Below are positions 43,317-52,324 of a DNA stretch of 64,000 bases, piece by piece. Within the stretch, counting starts at the first letter, position 1, and every line of letters starts with the position of its first letter. The translations under genes were made by a program, and so were the position numbers. The DNA is from a virus. Location: IMG/VR virus record IMGVR_UViG_3300031933_000215, positions 124,001-188,000 of that record; one strand, given 5' to 3'. Under the pieces are notes generated by a model. It did no database searches. It saw only the letters and a list, made by a program, of their open reading frames with translations, and had not been told where the DNA came from.

Positions 43317-44375
43317 ATGCAAATGAGTCAATTACGCCCGTACAGTATCGGCGTGGCTTCGGAAAACAAACCGCTCGACACACGTCACTTGAATGTGACG
43401 CCCATTGAAATGTTGTCGGCCTTGGATGGGGAAATCAAGTTTGACCCTCAGGACGAGGTGGTTCGGGGTGTGGACAGTCGTGGGAACGAATACGAAATCA
43501 AGGTAACGATGGACAACTCCATCACTGCTGAATGGTACCCCGGGGCGTCCAATCGTGTCACACCGCCTGACATTCGCCGTGGCGAGCTGATCGAGATCTT
43601 TCGACTCGCTGATACGGATAAGTTTTATTGGCGTTGTATGGGCCTCAGAGACGATCTGAGGCGATTGGAAACCGTGATCTGGGCCTTCAATGGCACACCA
43701 AACGAAGGCGACAAAGGGATCAGTTACGAGACCTCCTATTTCTTTGAGGTGTCCACCCATAAGAAACTGATCACCATGAGCACATCCCAAGCCAATGGGG
43801 AACCGTTCCGTTACACCTTCCAGTTCAATACCGGGGAAGGCAATGTCCTATTGACCGACGACGTTGGTAACCATGTACTGTTGGATAGTGCTAACACCAA
43901 CATCCACCTAGAAAACATCGAAGGCACCATGGTGGAGTTGAACAAACAGGACATCAACTTTTACGCCCCCAACGACCTGAACGGCCTGGTTGACAACAAC
44001 GTCAATCTGAAGGTCGGGAACAACATGAACATTGACGTGGTCAAAGACATTAGCATCAAGGCGGGTAAAAACTACACGCTCACCGCTGGGGTGGACATCA
44101 CGACGAACGCTGGAAAGAACAGCACCCACAACGCTGGTATGAACTACAGTGTGACCGCCCAACAGATGGTGAACGTCCTGGCCATGAAAACCGCAACGGT
44201 CACGGGCAATGTCAGTGCGTCCTTAGTCAGTGGTGGGAATGGTCTAAACGTAACCCCCGCAGGGATCACCATGACAGGTGGCACATCAACCATGGGTATG
44301 ACACCGGCGGGCGTTCAGTTTGAGTCTCCGGCCATGAACATGAAGGTCGGTTCATTCGATGTAAAACAGGGGTAA
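43317..44375 (+). CDS. Baseplate central spike protein
   Basis: A 352-residue protein. The N-terminal half has an OB-like beta region ('LDGEIKFDPQDEVVRGVDSR', 'RRGELIEIFRLADTDKFYWR'). From about residue 180 it becomes a repetitive beta-helix with short periods ('VNLKVGNNMNIDVVKDISIK', 'TNAGKNSTHNAGMNYSVTAQ', 'GITMTGGTSTMGMTPAGVQF'), like gpV/gp5-type spikes. It punctures the outer membrane during infection. AGGAGA precedes the ATG; the PAAR gene follows after 4 bases. Confidence 0.85.
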   Translation: MQMSQLRPYSIGVASENKPLDTRHLNVTPIEMLSALDGEIKFDPQDEVVRGVDSRGNEYEIKVTMDNSITAEWYPGASNRVTPPDIRRGELIEIFRLADTDKFYWRCMGLRDDLRRLETVIWAFNGTPNEGDKGISYETSYFFEVSTHKKLITMSTSQANGEPFRYTFQFNTGEGNVLLTDDVGNHVLLDSANTNIHLENIEGTMVELNKQDINFYAPNDLNGLVDNNVNLKVGNNMNIDVVKDISIKAGKNYTLTAGVDITTNAGKNSTHNAGMNYSVTAQQMVNVLAMKTATVTGNVSASLVSGGNGLNVTPAGITMTGGTSTMGMTPAGVQFESPAMNMKVGSFDVKQG

Positions 44376-44379
44376 CGCA

Positions 44380-44643
44380 ATGCCAGGTATCAGTTTAGTG
44401 GGTGTCGACGCCGCTGGCGGAACTATTAACGGTGGTGGTCAAAGTGTCATGACAGTAGACGGTGCACCCGTAGCAGTCGTGGGTGACGCGGTGGCCGGTC
44501 ACGGTAAGTCCCCACACGCGGCGCCATCAATGACAGCGGGTTCCAGCATCATGCGCATCAACGGAATTCCTGTGTGTCGGGCAGGGGATTCGGCCAGCTG
44601 CGGACACGCCGCCAGTGGGCAATCGTGGTTCAATGTGGATTAA
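44380..44643 (+). CDS. PAAR-type spike tip protein
   Basis: An 87-residue PAAR-repeat protein: 'GGTINGGGQSVMTVDGAPVA', 'DAVAGHGKSPH', 'SSIMRINGIPVCRAGDSASC' and 'GHAAS'. The His and Cys residues (about H41, H46, C68, C76, H78) fit the metal site of PAAR cones that sharpen the spike of phages and type VI secretion systems. It is placed immediately after the spike gene and before a terminator, as expected for a two-gene spike unit. Confidence 0.92.
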   Translation: MPGISLVGVDAAGGTINGGGQSVMTVDGAPVAVVGDAVAGHGKSPHAAPSMTAGSSIMRINGIPVCRAGDSASCGHAASGQSWFNVD

Positions 44644-44644
44644 G

Positions 44645-44678
44645 GACATAAAGGCGCCCCGAAGGGCGCCAATATGTC
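44645..44678. terminator. Bidirectional terminator
   Basis: GGCGCCC/GGGCGCC with a CGAA loop, flanked by GACATA and TATGTC, lies between the convergent stops at 44643 and 44699. Confidence 0.85.
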
Positions 44679-44698
44679 GTCATTTAAGGTAGAACCGA

Positions 44699-46999
44699 TT
44701 AGGCGGTTTCACCTTTTTCTTTTTCTTTTTCTTCTTTTACTGCATGCTGTTTGTGGGTTTTGATGAAATACTCCAAAGTTGAAGCGTACGCTTTTGCTGT
44801 GGAAGCAACGTAAGCATGGAAATCACCTGTCGGTTTGACGAAGTTTCGGACGAGTTCGTTGAGGGTACGAACCGGAAGGTTGGTTCCGGCGCCGACCAAC
44901 AGCTCGCCAATAGAAGACGGACTCTTGCCGTTATTTTCATCCCTGACGATCTTGAACGTAACGTCGACCTTATCCGAAGACATCTTTCTACGGATCTGCT
45001 CGTACTTGTCTTGAGCGTTTTTCGAGTCCTCAAGAACCTTGACAAGAGTTTCCATGGATTTAAGCATACCCTTGATTTCATCCATGGATGGCAGGTCAAC
45101 CGCGTCCATTTCCGGATTTGTACCTGTATTTACAGGCACGAAATCGAAGTATGAGAACTTACTCAACGACGGGTTATTATTCCCCTTCACGAACGATTCG
45201 ATACGCGTCTGGGGTTGTACCCACAAGACCAGCGCACGATCCCCTGGAAGGAGTGAGGAGCGTTTGATGCCCTCATAGCCCTTAACATGGTCGGGCAGAT
45301 CCGATGCCTTTACATCCGTAGACCCAGGCAGTGGTTTAATGTGTTTCTGCGGGAGCATGAACAGTTCCCGAGCCGTCAGGTCCATAGTGGCTTTCAGGTC
45401 CTTTGACTTTGAGAAGTCGGTCGACATGATGTCGATGCCTTCTTTTATCATGCTCTCGTATTGGCGTGGGTATTGATTGAACATGTAATTAGACACGTCA
45501 ATCATTGCCTTAATGGTCTCTGGTTTTGTGGGTCCGAATACCCCGGAAACCATCAAACGTTTACCGCCTTTAACATTTACCTTCTTACTGCCAGCTCCGG
45601 ACTCAATGGACTCAACTTCTTTCTTAAGCTGATCCAGTTTCTTCTTGGTACCGGCGACGTCATCGTTGAATTTACCCCAAATGTGCCGGAGTAGTTCAAA
45701 CAGTTTTTCCATCGCCTTCTTGCCGGCAGCGATGGTGGCTTTGAAGCCCGACTGGACGCTTTCCAGAGACACCTGGGTTGCGTACTGACGCGAGCTGGTC
45801 TGACCGAACGCTTCATTGGAGGGAATCAGCTGATCGCCACTGAACGACTCGTCCATATGCTCAAGACCAATGCGGATGGACTCGGCGGTAATGGAATCAA
45901 TACCATCGCCACGTTCCAGAGCTTTGGTGAGAAGTGAATGGTAGGCTTCCAGAGACTCGCTCACTTTATCAAAATGGGCACCGTCTTGAGCGACCTGGTT
46001 CATGTCCTCGACCATCTTCTCTTCCGGTGAGGTAATGCCCACATCCAGGGACTCGTCTTCTTCAGCACTGACGGAAACATCGCCTTCGCCTTCACCGCTG
46101 GCTTCTTCGGTGCCCTTGGTGTCGGCCGATACCTCTTCTTCCGGCTTGGGAACGTCCTGTTGTGGACCTTCTTTCACTTCGCCAGTAGTTTCGGCTTCGC
46201 CGGATTCGGTTTCTTCAGACACAGTCACCGGCTGGTGTTCAACATCGCCGTTTACTTCGGCGTCGCCAGCGGTTTCTTCTTCCGGATCACCGGCTTCGGA
46301 TTCCACGTCGTCAGCTTCAGAGACCGATTCTTCTTCGGCTTGGGCTTCAGCTTCCGCAGGAGCTTCTTCAGCGGGTCCTTCTTCGACCACGGGTGTTTTC
46401 CCAGCTTCTTCCTCTTCCCCACCTTCTTCGGCGTCAGAGGCCGGCTCTTCACCAGACTGCTCGTCCACTTCTTCTTTTACAGCTTCGGCATCGTCGGCAT
46501 CGGCTTCAGCAGACTCTTCCTCGGCATCGTCGGAAGAGGTTTCTTCTTCCTGCTCGCCATCGTCGGAAGCTTCTTCCTCGCCAGCTTCCTCTTCTTCCTC
46601 ACCGGCTTCGGATTCTTCGCCGTCTTCTTCGGCTTCTTCCTCGTCCTTTTCTTCAGACTCTTCGTCTTTCTCTTCGGAGTCGTCGTCGGAGGACTCTTCC
46701 TCTTCCTCACGCTCCTCTTCTTCGTCCTTTTCCTCTTCCTCCTCTTCTTCCTTGCTGTCCTCGGAGGAAACGGTCACTTTTTGGTGACCTTGGTCTCTGG
46801 TCGTGTGTTTCGGAGCGTCGTCGGACGCCGCGTCGAGCTCCGCTACCGCCGGCTTGGCTGTATCCGCATCACCGCTCTGTTCATTGCTGGCGTCAGAGAA
46901 ATCGTCTTTCGGGGTTTCACCGTCCTGAACAACAACCTTCTGGTCTTCGTTGTTGTCTTCGTTACTGGACGTCAGCCATTGCTTGATAAATCGAGACAT
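44699..46999 (-). CDS. Acidic internal-head-like virion protein
   Basis: A 766-residue protein. Residues about 15-330 are extremely acidic and low in complexity (runs of E, D and S such as 'EEEEEEEKDEEEEREEEEES'). From about 330 a folded region begins with 'VSESLEAYHSLLTKALERGD' and 'ITAESIRIGLEHMDESF', then 'IPSNEAFGQTSSRQYATQVS' and helical segments; this resembles inner-head proteins of phiKZ-like phages as I recall them (not searched). The end is Lys/Glu-rich. The acidic half may be a scaffold-like or cleaved propeptide region, or may mimic DNA. A hairpin lies upstream at 47053. Confidence 0.7.
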   Translation of the reverse strand: MSRFIKQWLTSSNEDNNEDQKVVVQDGETPKDDFSDASNEQSGDADTAKPAVAELDAASDDAPKHTTRDQGHQKVTVSSEDSKEEEEEEEKDEEEEREEEEESSDDDSEEKDEESEEKDEEEAEEDGEESEAGEEEEEAGEEEASDDGEQEEETSSDDAEEESAEADADDAEAVKEEVDEQSGEEPASDAEEGGEEEEAGKTPVVEEGPAEEAPAEAEAQAEEESVSEADDVESEAGDPEEETAGDAEVNGDVEHQPVTVSEETESGEAETTGEVKEGPQQDVPKPEEEVSADTKGTEEASGEGEGDVSVSAEEDESLDVGITSPEEKMVEDMNQVAQDGAHFDKVSESLEAYHSLLTKALERGDGIDSITAESIRIGLEHMDESFSGDQLIPSNEAFGQTSSRQYATQVSLESVQSGFKATIAAGKKAMEKLFELLRHIWGKFNDDVAGTKKKLDQLKKEVESIESGAGSKKVNVKGGKRLMVSGVFGPTKPETIKAMIDVSNYMFNQYPRQYESMIKEGIDIMSTDFSKSKDLKATMDLTARELFMLPQKHIKPLPGSTDVKASDLPDHVKGYEGIKRSSLLPGDRALVLWVQPQTRIESFVKGNNNPSLSKFSYFDFVPVNTGTNPEMDAVDLPSMDEIKGMLKSMETLVKVLEDSKNAQDKYEQIRRKMSSDKVDVTFKIVRDENNGKSPSSIGELLVGAGTNLPVRTLNELVRNFVKPTGDFHAYVASTAKAYASTLEYFIKTHKQHAVKEEKEKEKGETA

Positions 47000-47052
47000 T
47001 AGGATTACTCCTCGTTGCTACGTAACAAATAGAGCTGTATGCTCCAAAGGAA

Positions 47053-47070
47053 ATGCCCGGCCGGGGGCAT
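47053..47070 (-). terminator. Short GC hairpin between structural genes
   Basis: A 6-bp stem (ATGCCC/GGGCAT) with loop GGCCGG lies between the stop at 47091 and the start at 46999. There is no T-run on the minus strand, so termination is uncertain. Confidence 0.4.
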
Positions 47071-47090
47071 GTATGATTCCAAAGCATTGG

Positions 47091-47708
47091 TTACTCTGGG
47101 ATCAAATTATTGTCTTTTAGGATCTGCTCCATGATGGCCAAACGCTGTTCGAGTTGGGCGTTTTTCTCCGACAACTCCAACACACGGGCATGGGACGTGG
47201 TGCGGTTGCTGATGGCCGCCGCGCGCGCGGTCTCCAACACCTCGTGCTGTTCGGGTGAGATGGTCCCTTTCATGGGAGCAACACCCAACTCCACTTTTGG
47301 TTGCATGCCGATGGTGTCTGACACCACCGCACCGACTTGATCCTGCAAGAAGGTTAAGTCTATATAATCGGGTAGGGGACCCAAAGACGCACTGAGCACC
47401 ACATGGTGGTAATTACGATGCGAGAGATCGGGGATCGCTTCAATATAACTACTGGGCACGTAGATGGGGGCGCTGGTCTCCGACGTCAGTGTGACGATTG
47501 CCACCTTTTCCCGTCGGTCTTTCTCAAAGACGTTCCGGTCCACCCCCATGGGCTGGTAGTAGTCTTCATAGACATCGAACCCAAGGTTCTCAATGTCCAC
47601 GAAGTAGCGGATCGCCGCACACGTGTACAGCGTGTCGGGCGAAGCGTTCCATGGGGACTTCAGACTGTAACGCCCTTTCATCCCCAACGTTGGGATAATC
47701 GATGCCAT
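47091..47708 (-). CDS. Virion structural protein with C-terminal coiled coil
   Basis: A 205-residue protein. The N-terminal 150 residues are beta-rich ('LYTCAAIRYFVDIENLGFDV', 'VAIVTLTSETSAPIYVPSSY'), and the last 45 form a coiled coil ('RVLELSEKNAQLEQRLAIME'). No catalytic motif is seen. It lies 8 bases after the gene at 47716-48846 in a run of virion genes; a neck, tail or baseplate role is inferred. Confidence 0.65.
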   Translation of the reverse strand: MASIIPTLGMKGRYSLKSPWNASPDTLYTCAAIRYFVDIENLGFDVYEDYYQPMGVDRNVFEKDRREKVAIVTLTSETSAPIYVPSSYIEAIPDLSHRNYHHVVLSASLGPLPDYIDLTFLQDQVGAVVSDTIGMQPKVELGVAPMKGTISPEQHEVLETARAAAISNRTTSHARVLELSEKNAQLEQRLAIMEQILKDNNLIPE

Positions 47709-47715
47709 GTTAACC

Positions 47716-48846
47716 TCATGTTCTTAGGACCTGACGGACAGTGCCGTTGTGGTCGCGATAAAAGACTTTTCGGGTCGTTGTACTGAAACACATCCGGCCC
47801 GGTTTTAGAATGTCGTCCAGATTACCGGCCACCACGGACCAACTCTGACCATCCCAATCGTGACGACTGCCATCACGCAAGTCGTAAACACTCAAGGCAT
47901 TGCCTGGGCGTTGATGCGCTTCCCAGATTGCGTTGTCCTGCGAGATCGCCACGTACCCATAAGGAGACGGACCTTTAAAGCGAGCCAAGGATGGATGGTC
48001 GTTCAAACTGAAGGTCAATGTGGCTTCCGGGACCAATCCAGGTACGTCGTAATTACTGGTCTCGATGGTGAACTGGTCACCATTGCGGGTGACGCGCAGT
48101 TGAATCCCGTTCGGTGCTTCCGCCCAGGGTTTTACTGCATATGGGGCCGTACCACCCAAACTCTCTTTCGTTGGGGCCGGTCCCGTGGCGGGAGTTCCGT
48201 CTACCCACAACAACCCTTCGTTCTGTTCGGCAATGACAATACCACCAATGGTGTTGTAGTCCACGGCAACCTGCATGGCCGAGTCCAAGCCGGAATAGTT
48301 GTCCCAAACCGAACGGAAAACAGTCAACGTGTGGGTGGTCCCATCTGGGTCACGGACGTAGCCGAGTAATAACCCCAACGGGTCGTTCTGCCACGTAGAG
48401 GTTGACTTCAAGGTGACGTCCAATACATAATCTTCATACGCGTCGGGCGATACAAACCCAACCATGGATTTGGTATCGACACTGTTCTTAATGACATCGT
48501 TGGTCGCGTCGTAAGTGAAGCCCGCCAGATCGCCAGGGATGGCGTTATCACTGAAACCCACCTCAGCTTTTGTCGGTGAATTGTTCTGCCAGTTACCCCG
48601 GGAGATTTTCTGCCAACTATTGAAAACGTATTCGTTGGATTGAAGGGTGGTTTTACTATACCCTAGATCTGTACTATTATTCACCACCGTGGTTTGCTTC
48701 ACCAACGGGTCGTTCAAAAAAGAGAACTGACCATCATGGTTATCAATAAACAGGGCATTGTTCACCGGACCCGATGCTCGGGCTAATACCGTTCGTATTT
48801 TACTGGTATAACCAAGCACTGAGTTCCGTAGAGTGGTCATGTCCAT
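47716..48846 (-). CDS. Virion protein, lectin-like paralogue 1
   Basis: A 376-residue protein paralogous to the gene at 49262-50323. Shared features: 'VFNSWQKISRGNWQN', 'GFTYDATNDVIKNSVDTKSM', 'DYVLDVTLKSTSTWQNDPLG', 'DGTTHTLTVFRS' and 'GIQLRVTRNGDQFTIETSNY', typical of a concanavalin-type beta-sandwich. The last 60 residues ('YDLRDGSRHDWDGQSWSVVA', 'VFYRDHNGTVRQVL') are a small domain also ending the next two genes. Carbohydrate binding is plausible; unproven. Confidence 0.68.
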   Translation of the reverse strand: MDMTTLRNSVLGYTSKIRTVLARASGPVNNALFIDNHDGQFSFLNDPLVKQTTVVNNSTDLGYSKTTLQSNEYVFNSWQKISRGNWQNNSPTKAEVGFSDNAIPGDLAGFTYDATNDVIKNSVDTKSMVGFVSPDAYEDYVLDVTLKSTSTWQNDPLGLLLGYVRDPDGTTHTLTVFRSVWDNYSGLDSAMQVAVDYNTIGGIVIAEQNEGLLWVDGTPATGPAPTKESLGGTAPYAVKPWAEAPNGIQLRVTRNGDQFTIETSNYDVPGLVPEATLTFSLNDHPSLARFKGPSPYGYVAISQDNAIWEAHQRPGNALSVYDLRDGSRHDWDGQSWSVVAGNLDDILKPGRMCFSTTTRKVFYRDHNGTVRQVLRT

Positions 48847-48861
48847 GTTGTTACCTTTGAG

Positions 48862-49254
48862 TTACATTGGGTTGGACCCGGTTGTGAGGTTCACCCGACT
48901 CAGTCGTAAATAACTGTCGCAGTAATACATCTTACCGGTGGGGGTAGAATAGCACAACGTGTTGGCCCGAAGGAAAGTCTGATCACCGCCATAGGTCGAT
49001 ACCGACCATGTCCCTGCCGTGAGTACCCACAGCTCAGTTGTTCGCATGTCGATGAACTGCGTCTGTGTTTGGCGGAGGGTGTTGATATCGGAGTCAGTCT
49101 CAGCGACCGCCAACGAACTGACCGGATAGGCTTCGGTCATAATCAAACCACTGCTACCACCTACCGCGTGAACCAAACTACCATTGGCCGGAAGCGATAG
49201 GAAACGACCCACCACCAGATCCAGCCATCGTCGAACCGATTGTTTTAATGACAT
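48862..49254 (-). CDS. Short virion protein sharing the C-terminal tip domain
   Basis: A 130-residue protein. The C-terminal 60 residues ('FIDMRTTELWVLTAGTWSVS', 'CYSTPTGKMYYCDSYLRLSR') match the ends of its two large neighbours. It lacks the lectin-like part. The N-terminus starts 'MSLKQSVRRWLDLVVGRFLS', like 'MTVVAALKRFATAFNQRTTL' in the gene upstream, suggesting a common attachment segment. It is probably a minor tail component. Confidence 0.62.
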   Translation of the reverse strand: MSLKQSVRRWLDLVVGRFLSLPANGSLVHAVGGSSGLIMTEAYPVSSLAVAETDSDINTLRQTQTQFIDMRTTELWVLTAGTWSVSTYGGDQTFLRANTLCYSTPTGKMYYCDSYLRLSRVNLTTGSNPM

Positions 49255-49261
49255 GTTCGCC

Positions 49262-50323
49262 TCACAGTCTTAGGATGTTGTTAGCTGGGTCAACGTAAAA
49301 GTATTTCCCAGTGGTGGGGTTATGATGCATCCAGTTAGGAATCAACTTACCGGTGGTGACCAGATCGGCAACCGTTGTGGACTTAGGCTGCCATGACCCG
49401 TCTACGTAATCGTACTGAGTCATGGTCCTGAGATCCAAGATCGACATGCGGTCCCCGGCGCGTTGCAATACATCCCACGTACTACCGGCCTGCGATTGGC
49501 ATGCGTACCCGTACCGCTGGGGCCCACGGAAAACCGCCAATTCAGGGTCGGAGGTAAGATCAATGACTGTTTTTGCTGGCTCATAATAAACCGTCGAGTT
49601 GATCTGGCTGGTTTCGATGGTAATGATGTCGTCTTCGCGAGTGACTTTCAATCGGATACCGTTAGGCCAATTACCCCACCCGTAAGCGCCTGAGTTTTGG
49701 TTGCCTGCAAACGACCCGGTCGCAGTACTACCATCGGGCCACTTCAATCCACTGAATACATTACGGATTACTAGGTTATCAATCCCCCGGTCTTTTAAAA
49801 TCCCCATAGGGGCTGCACCCATCAACGAACGCATGACATCCAAGGTATGGGTTCGGCCATTCACGTCCGTTGCGTGCGCTATGACCAACCCGATGTAATC
49901 GTCATCGTTGTTCGATGAACGCAGGATGGTTTCCAACGTGTAGTTGTTGTACCGTTGATTGGAGATAAACCCAATGAAACTTACTGAGTTTACCGTACTC
50001 CGAATTCGGTCATTGTCGGCGTCATACGACCATGAAGTCAATTCGCTGGGGTACGCCTCATCGTCGTATGGGTTATTAGGGTTCTCATCCCCTTTTCGGG
50101 CGAACCGTTGCCATTGATTAAACACCACGTCAAATGATTCTTTTTGCTCCTGCTGTAGGGCCAATTCCTCATCGGTTTCAATGATGCCCAGTTGATTAAC
50201 CACCGGTCTCGGTTTGAACACACCGTCCTTCATGGCCAATACCTGGTTCTTGGTATTTACTGGCAAGGTGGTTCGTTGGTTGAACGCGGTGGCAAACCGT
50301 TTTAACGCGGCAACCACGGTCAT
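49262..50323 (-). CDS. Virion protein, lectin-like paralogue 2
   Basis: A 353-residue paralogue of the gene at 47716: 'VFNQWQRFARKGDENPNNPY', 'SWSYDADNDRIRSTVNSVSF', 'NYTLETILRSSNNDDDYIGL', 'GRTHTLDVMRS' and 'GIRLKVTREDDIITIETSQI' align. It ends with the shared domain 'LDLRTMTQYDYVDGSWQPKS'. Divergence between the copies is high, so duplication is not recent. A role in surface recognition is possible. Confidence 0.68.
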   Translation of the reverse strand: MTVVAALKRFATAFNQRTTLPVNTKNQVLAMKDGVFKPRPVVNQLGIIETDEELALQQEQKESFDVVFNQWQRFARKGDENPNNPYDDEAYPSELTSWSYDADNDRIRSTVNSVSFIGFISNQRYNNYTLETILRSSNNDDDYIGLVIAHATDVNGRTHTLDVMRSLMGAAPMGILKDRGIDNLVIRNVFSGLKWPDGSTATGSFAGNQNSGAYGWGNWPNGIRLKVTREDDIITIETSQINSTVYYEPAKTVIDLTSDPELAVFRGPQRYGYACQSQAGSTWDVLQRAGDRMSILDLRTMTQYDYVDGSWQPKSTTVADLVTTGKLIPNWMHHNPTTGKYFYVDPANNILRL

Positions 50324-50384
50324 GTTAATACCTCACTTGGTTTTCAAAAAAAAATAACAACTATCGCCGGCATGTTGTTTGAGA

Positions 50385-50418
50385 ATTATAAAGGGGGCTT
50401 TCGCTCCCCCTTTATAAT
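50385..50418. terminator. Terminator downstream of the gene at 50454
   Basis: A 13-bp stem ATTATAAAGGGGG/CCCCCTTTATAAT with loop CTTTCGCT lies between the stop at 50454 and the start at 50323 and is strong on either strand. Confidence 0.85.
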
Positions 50419-50453
50419 GTTATTTTGTCCAACAAAACCAACTACCAAACTCT

Positions 50454-51773
50454 TTAACCATTACCTGTCAACTCTTCTACCGTTGGCTTACCCACAATCA
50501 GGTAGTTCGCATTTTCGTATGGGAAAATAACATACGAAACACCGCCCCGGGTGATCCGATTCATGGTCACTGGGAGCTCGCTGGTCGGACTCAGAGTCTC
50601 TGCGATTTTGACCGCTTCACTCAACAGGGTAAAGAACTCTTGAGTGCGCGGTTGCATCCGGTTGTAATCGGAAGATTCGTTAGAGACAATGAGGTAGTCC
50701 TCAAACTTACTGTAAAAGCTGGTAATGCCGTCCTGGTTTTGTGGGTTACCCACAACCCCAAATGCCAGCGACTTGTACAATAGGTTTGAAAGCTCGTACT
50801 CGTTGTTGATCCACGCATCGTTATACTGCGGTCCCAGTGTGGTCTTCCGTAACAGGCTGGTGATGTCTTTTGGCTTCACCGTAGGACTGTAGATACCCGC
50901 TTTCAGTTCACGGTTGGGTACGCCGTAATGAGTCCAGAACGGTGTGATCACAAACTCAGTGGTGATGAAGATCTCAGGTAGGATCTTGGACCAGTCATCT
51001 TCACCGTACTCGCTGTTAGCCAAGATGTAATCGACAATCGCCTGTTTCATCTTGTCGGGGTTATTACCCGCTGGACCATAAATGATGAGCAACCACTCGG
51101 TCGGGATTTCCCAACCGGTGTCGTTGGGGTCCACGTAATTAAAGCGCAGCGCTTTCAGGTCCGTGTATGGGTACTCACCCCGAGTGATTTCCACCTCACC
51201 CAGTTTCTCCACCAAGTCGAACTGATTCAACCGTTGCTGTACCCGCACCGGGTCCAAGAAGAAATCATCAATTGGGGTAAACGGTGGGATGACTTCAATC
51301 TGAGATTCGTCGTATTGGTACCGGAAGGCCGCGTCGGACAGCCAGACCGAAATGTAGTTTTCTTCACCGAGCTGCGAATCGGTAAAGCTGACCCAAGTGG
51401 GCATCCAAAGACCGTCCGAACGCTCCAACGGGCCAAATGTGAAATCGGCTATTTGATCAGCAAATTCAGCCTTGACCATCTGCAGAAAAGCGGTTCGGTC
51501 ACTGCTGATTGACTGCTCGTTGGCCCGGTCGTAAATGTACTGACCCAGCGTCAGTATACGGGTCACCAACGTCATGTTCGGGTTAACTGGTTGGTTGTCC
51601 TTTACGCTATGAAACGAAACAAGAGTCGTTACTGGAGCTTGTTCATCGGTGTGGTACGTTTTGTCTTTGGCATAGGTGGATGAATGCGTGGAAAGTTCGC
51701 CAAAACGGGCGACTGCATCACGTGTGTTATCGACCAACGTCGAATAGCTGAAAAACCCTTTCAGTACAAACAT
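50454..51773 (-). CDS. Virion structural protein (sheath/tail-like, unassigned)
   Basis: A 439-residue soluble protein: 'MFVLKGFFSYSTLVDNTRDA', 'TFGPLERSDGLWMPTWVSFT', 'DFFLDPVRVQQRLNQFDLVE', 'NSEYGEDDWSKILPEIFITT', ending 'YVIFPYENANYLIVGKPTVE'. The size and mixed alpha/beta pattern are typical of conserved jumbo-phage virion proteins, but I recognise no family. It is the first gene of the minus-strand block, reading away from the spanin-like pair, so promoters probably lie in 51774-51982. Confidence 0.6.
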   Translation of the reverse strand: MFVLKGFFSYSTLVDNTRDAVARFGELSTHSSTYAKDKTYHTDEQAPVTTLVSFHSVKDNQPVNPNMTLVTRILTLGQYIYDRANEQSISSDRTAFLQMVKAEFADQIADFTFGPLERSDGLWMPTWVSFTDSQLGEENYISVWLSDAAFRYQYDESQIEVIPPFTPIDDFFLDPVRVQQRLNQFDLVEKLGEVEITRGEYPYTDLKALRFNYVDPNDTGWEIPTEWLLIIYGPAGNNPDKMKQAIVDYILANSEYGEDDWSKILPEIFITTEFVITPFWTHYGVPNRELKAGIYSPTVKPKDITSLLRKTTLGPQYNDAWINNEYELSNLLYKSLAFGVVGNPQNQDGITSFYSKFEDYLIVSNESSDYNRMQPRTQEFFTLLSEAVKIAETLSPTSELPVTMNRITRGGVSYVIFPYENANYLIVGKPTVEELTGNG

Positions 51774-51982
51774 GCCTATTTTTCCTTTAATAAAGGTTGA
51801 AATCGATTGCGAGTTCCTATAAAATCAACGGGCGATGCGGGAGTTAACCCCCGGTCGTCGGTTCGTTCCTAATAGCAATATCGGGAGTTTAGCGCTGTTA
51901 CCTACCGTAAATGTGAAAAGACCTTCGTGACGGCCTAAGGTAGGAGTAGTATCACAACATGACAACTGTCACGAGGTAGTGC
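51774..51982. promoter_or_regulatory. Divergent intergenic region
   Basis: About 209 bases lie between divergent genes. Candidate elements are TTCCTATAAAAT near 51821 and, on the minus strand, TTTTATAGGAAC, resembling the CTATAG-type motifs elsewhere. No gene of useful length is seen. Promoters for both directions are expected here. Confidence 0.4.
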
Positions 51983-52321
51983 ATGTTATCAACCATACTA
52001 AAAGCCCTTGTGGTGGTCTGGCCTTTCTTCAAAGCCCTGATCTTTAAAGACCGTTCAGCCATGGAAGTGTTGAGCGATAATAAGCAGTTCACTGGCATGT
52101 TCGTAGTGTTGGTGGTGGTGGCTTTGATGTTTTACGTGACGTTGAACGAACTTTCTGAAACGAAAGTGGTTCTTCAAGCACGGGAGCAAGAATTGAGTCA
52201 ACTCCAAAAGCGCTGTCGAACACCGGTGGTTCCAGGTGTCAATTCGCCTGTAATAGAAAAAGACGAAGAACCGCCGTTCGATAAGAGTCCGGTCCTAGAA
52301 CTGCTGGACATCGAAGGATAA
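51983..52321 (+). CDS. Inner-membrane spanin-like protein, second pair
   Basis: A 112-residue protein with two hydrophobic segments (about residues 3-20 and 38-56, 'MFVVLVVVALMFYVTLNEL') followed by a coiled coil ('ETKVVLQAREQELSQLQKR') and a Pro-rich tail. It lies 3 bases before a lipoprotein gene. The anchor-plus-coil form fits an i-spanin, but two membrane segments could also indicate a holin-like protein. It is not obviously similar in sequence to the pair at 22 kb. Confidence 0.58.
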   Translation: MLSTILKALVVVWPFFKALIFKDRSAMEVLSDNKQFTGMFVVLVVVALMFYVTLNELSETKVVLQAREQELSQLQKRCRTPVVPGVNSPVIEKDEEPPFDKSPVLELLDIEG

Positions 52322-52324
52322 AAC

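Noticed and set aside
46002-47002. Long plus-strand Ser-rich and Phe-rich frames opposite the acidic protein
   Set aside because: They arise from Glu/Asp codon runs (GAA/GAG read as TTC/CTC/TCT on the other strand) and have no start signal.
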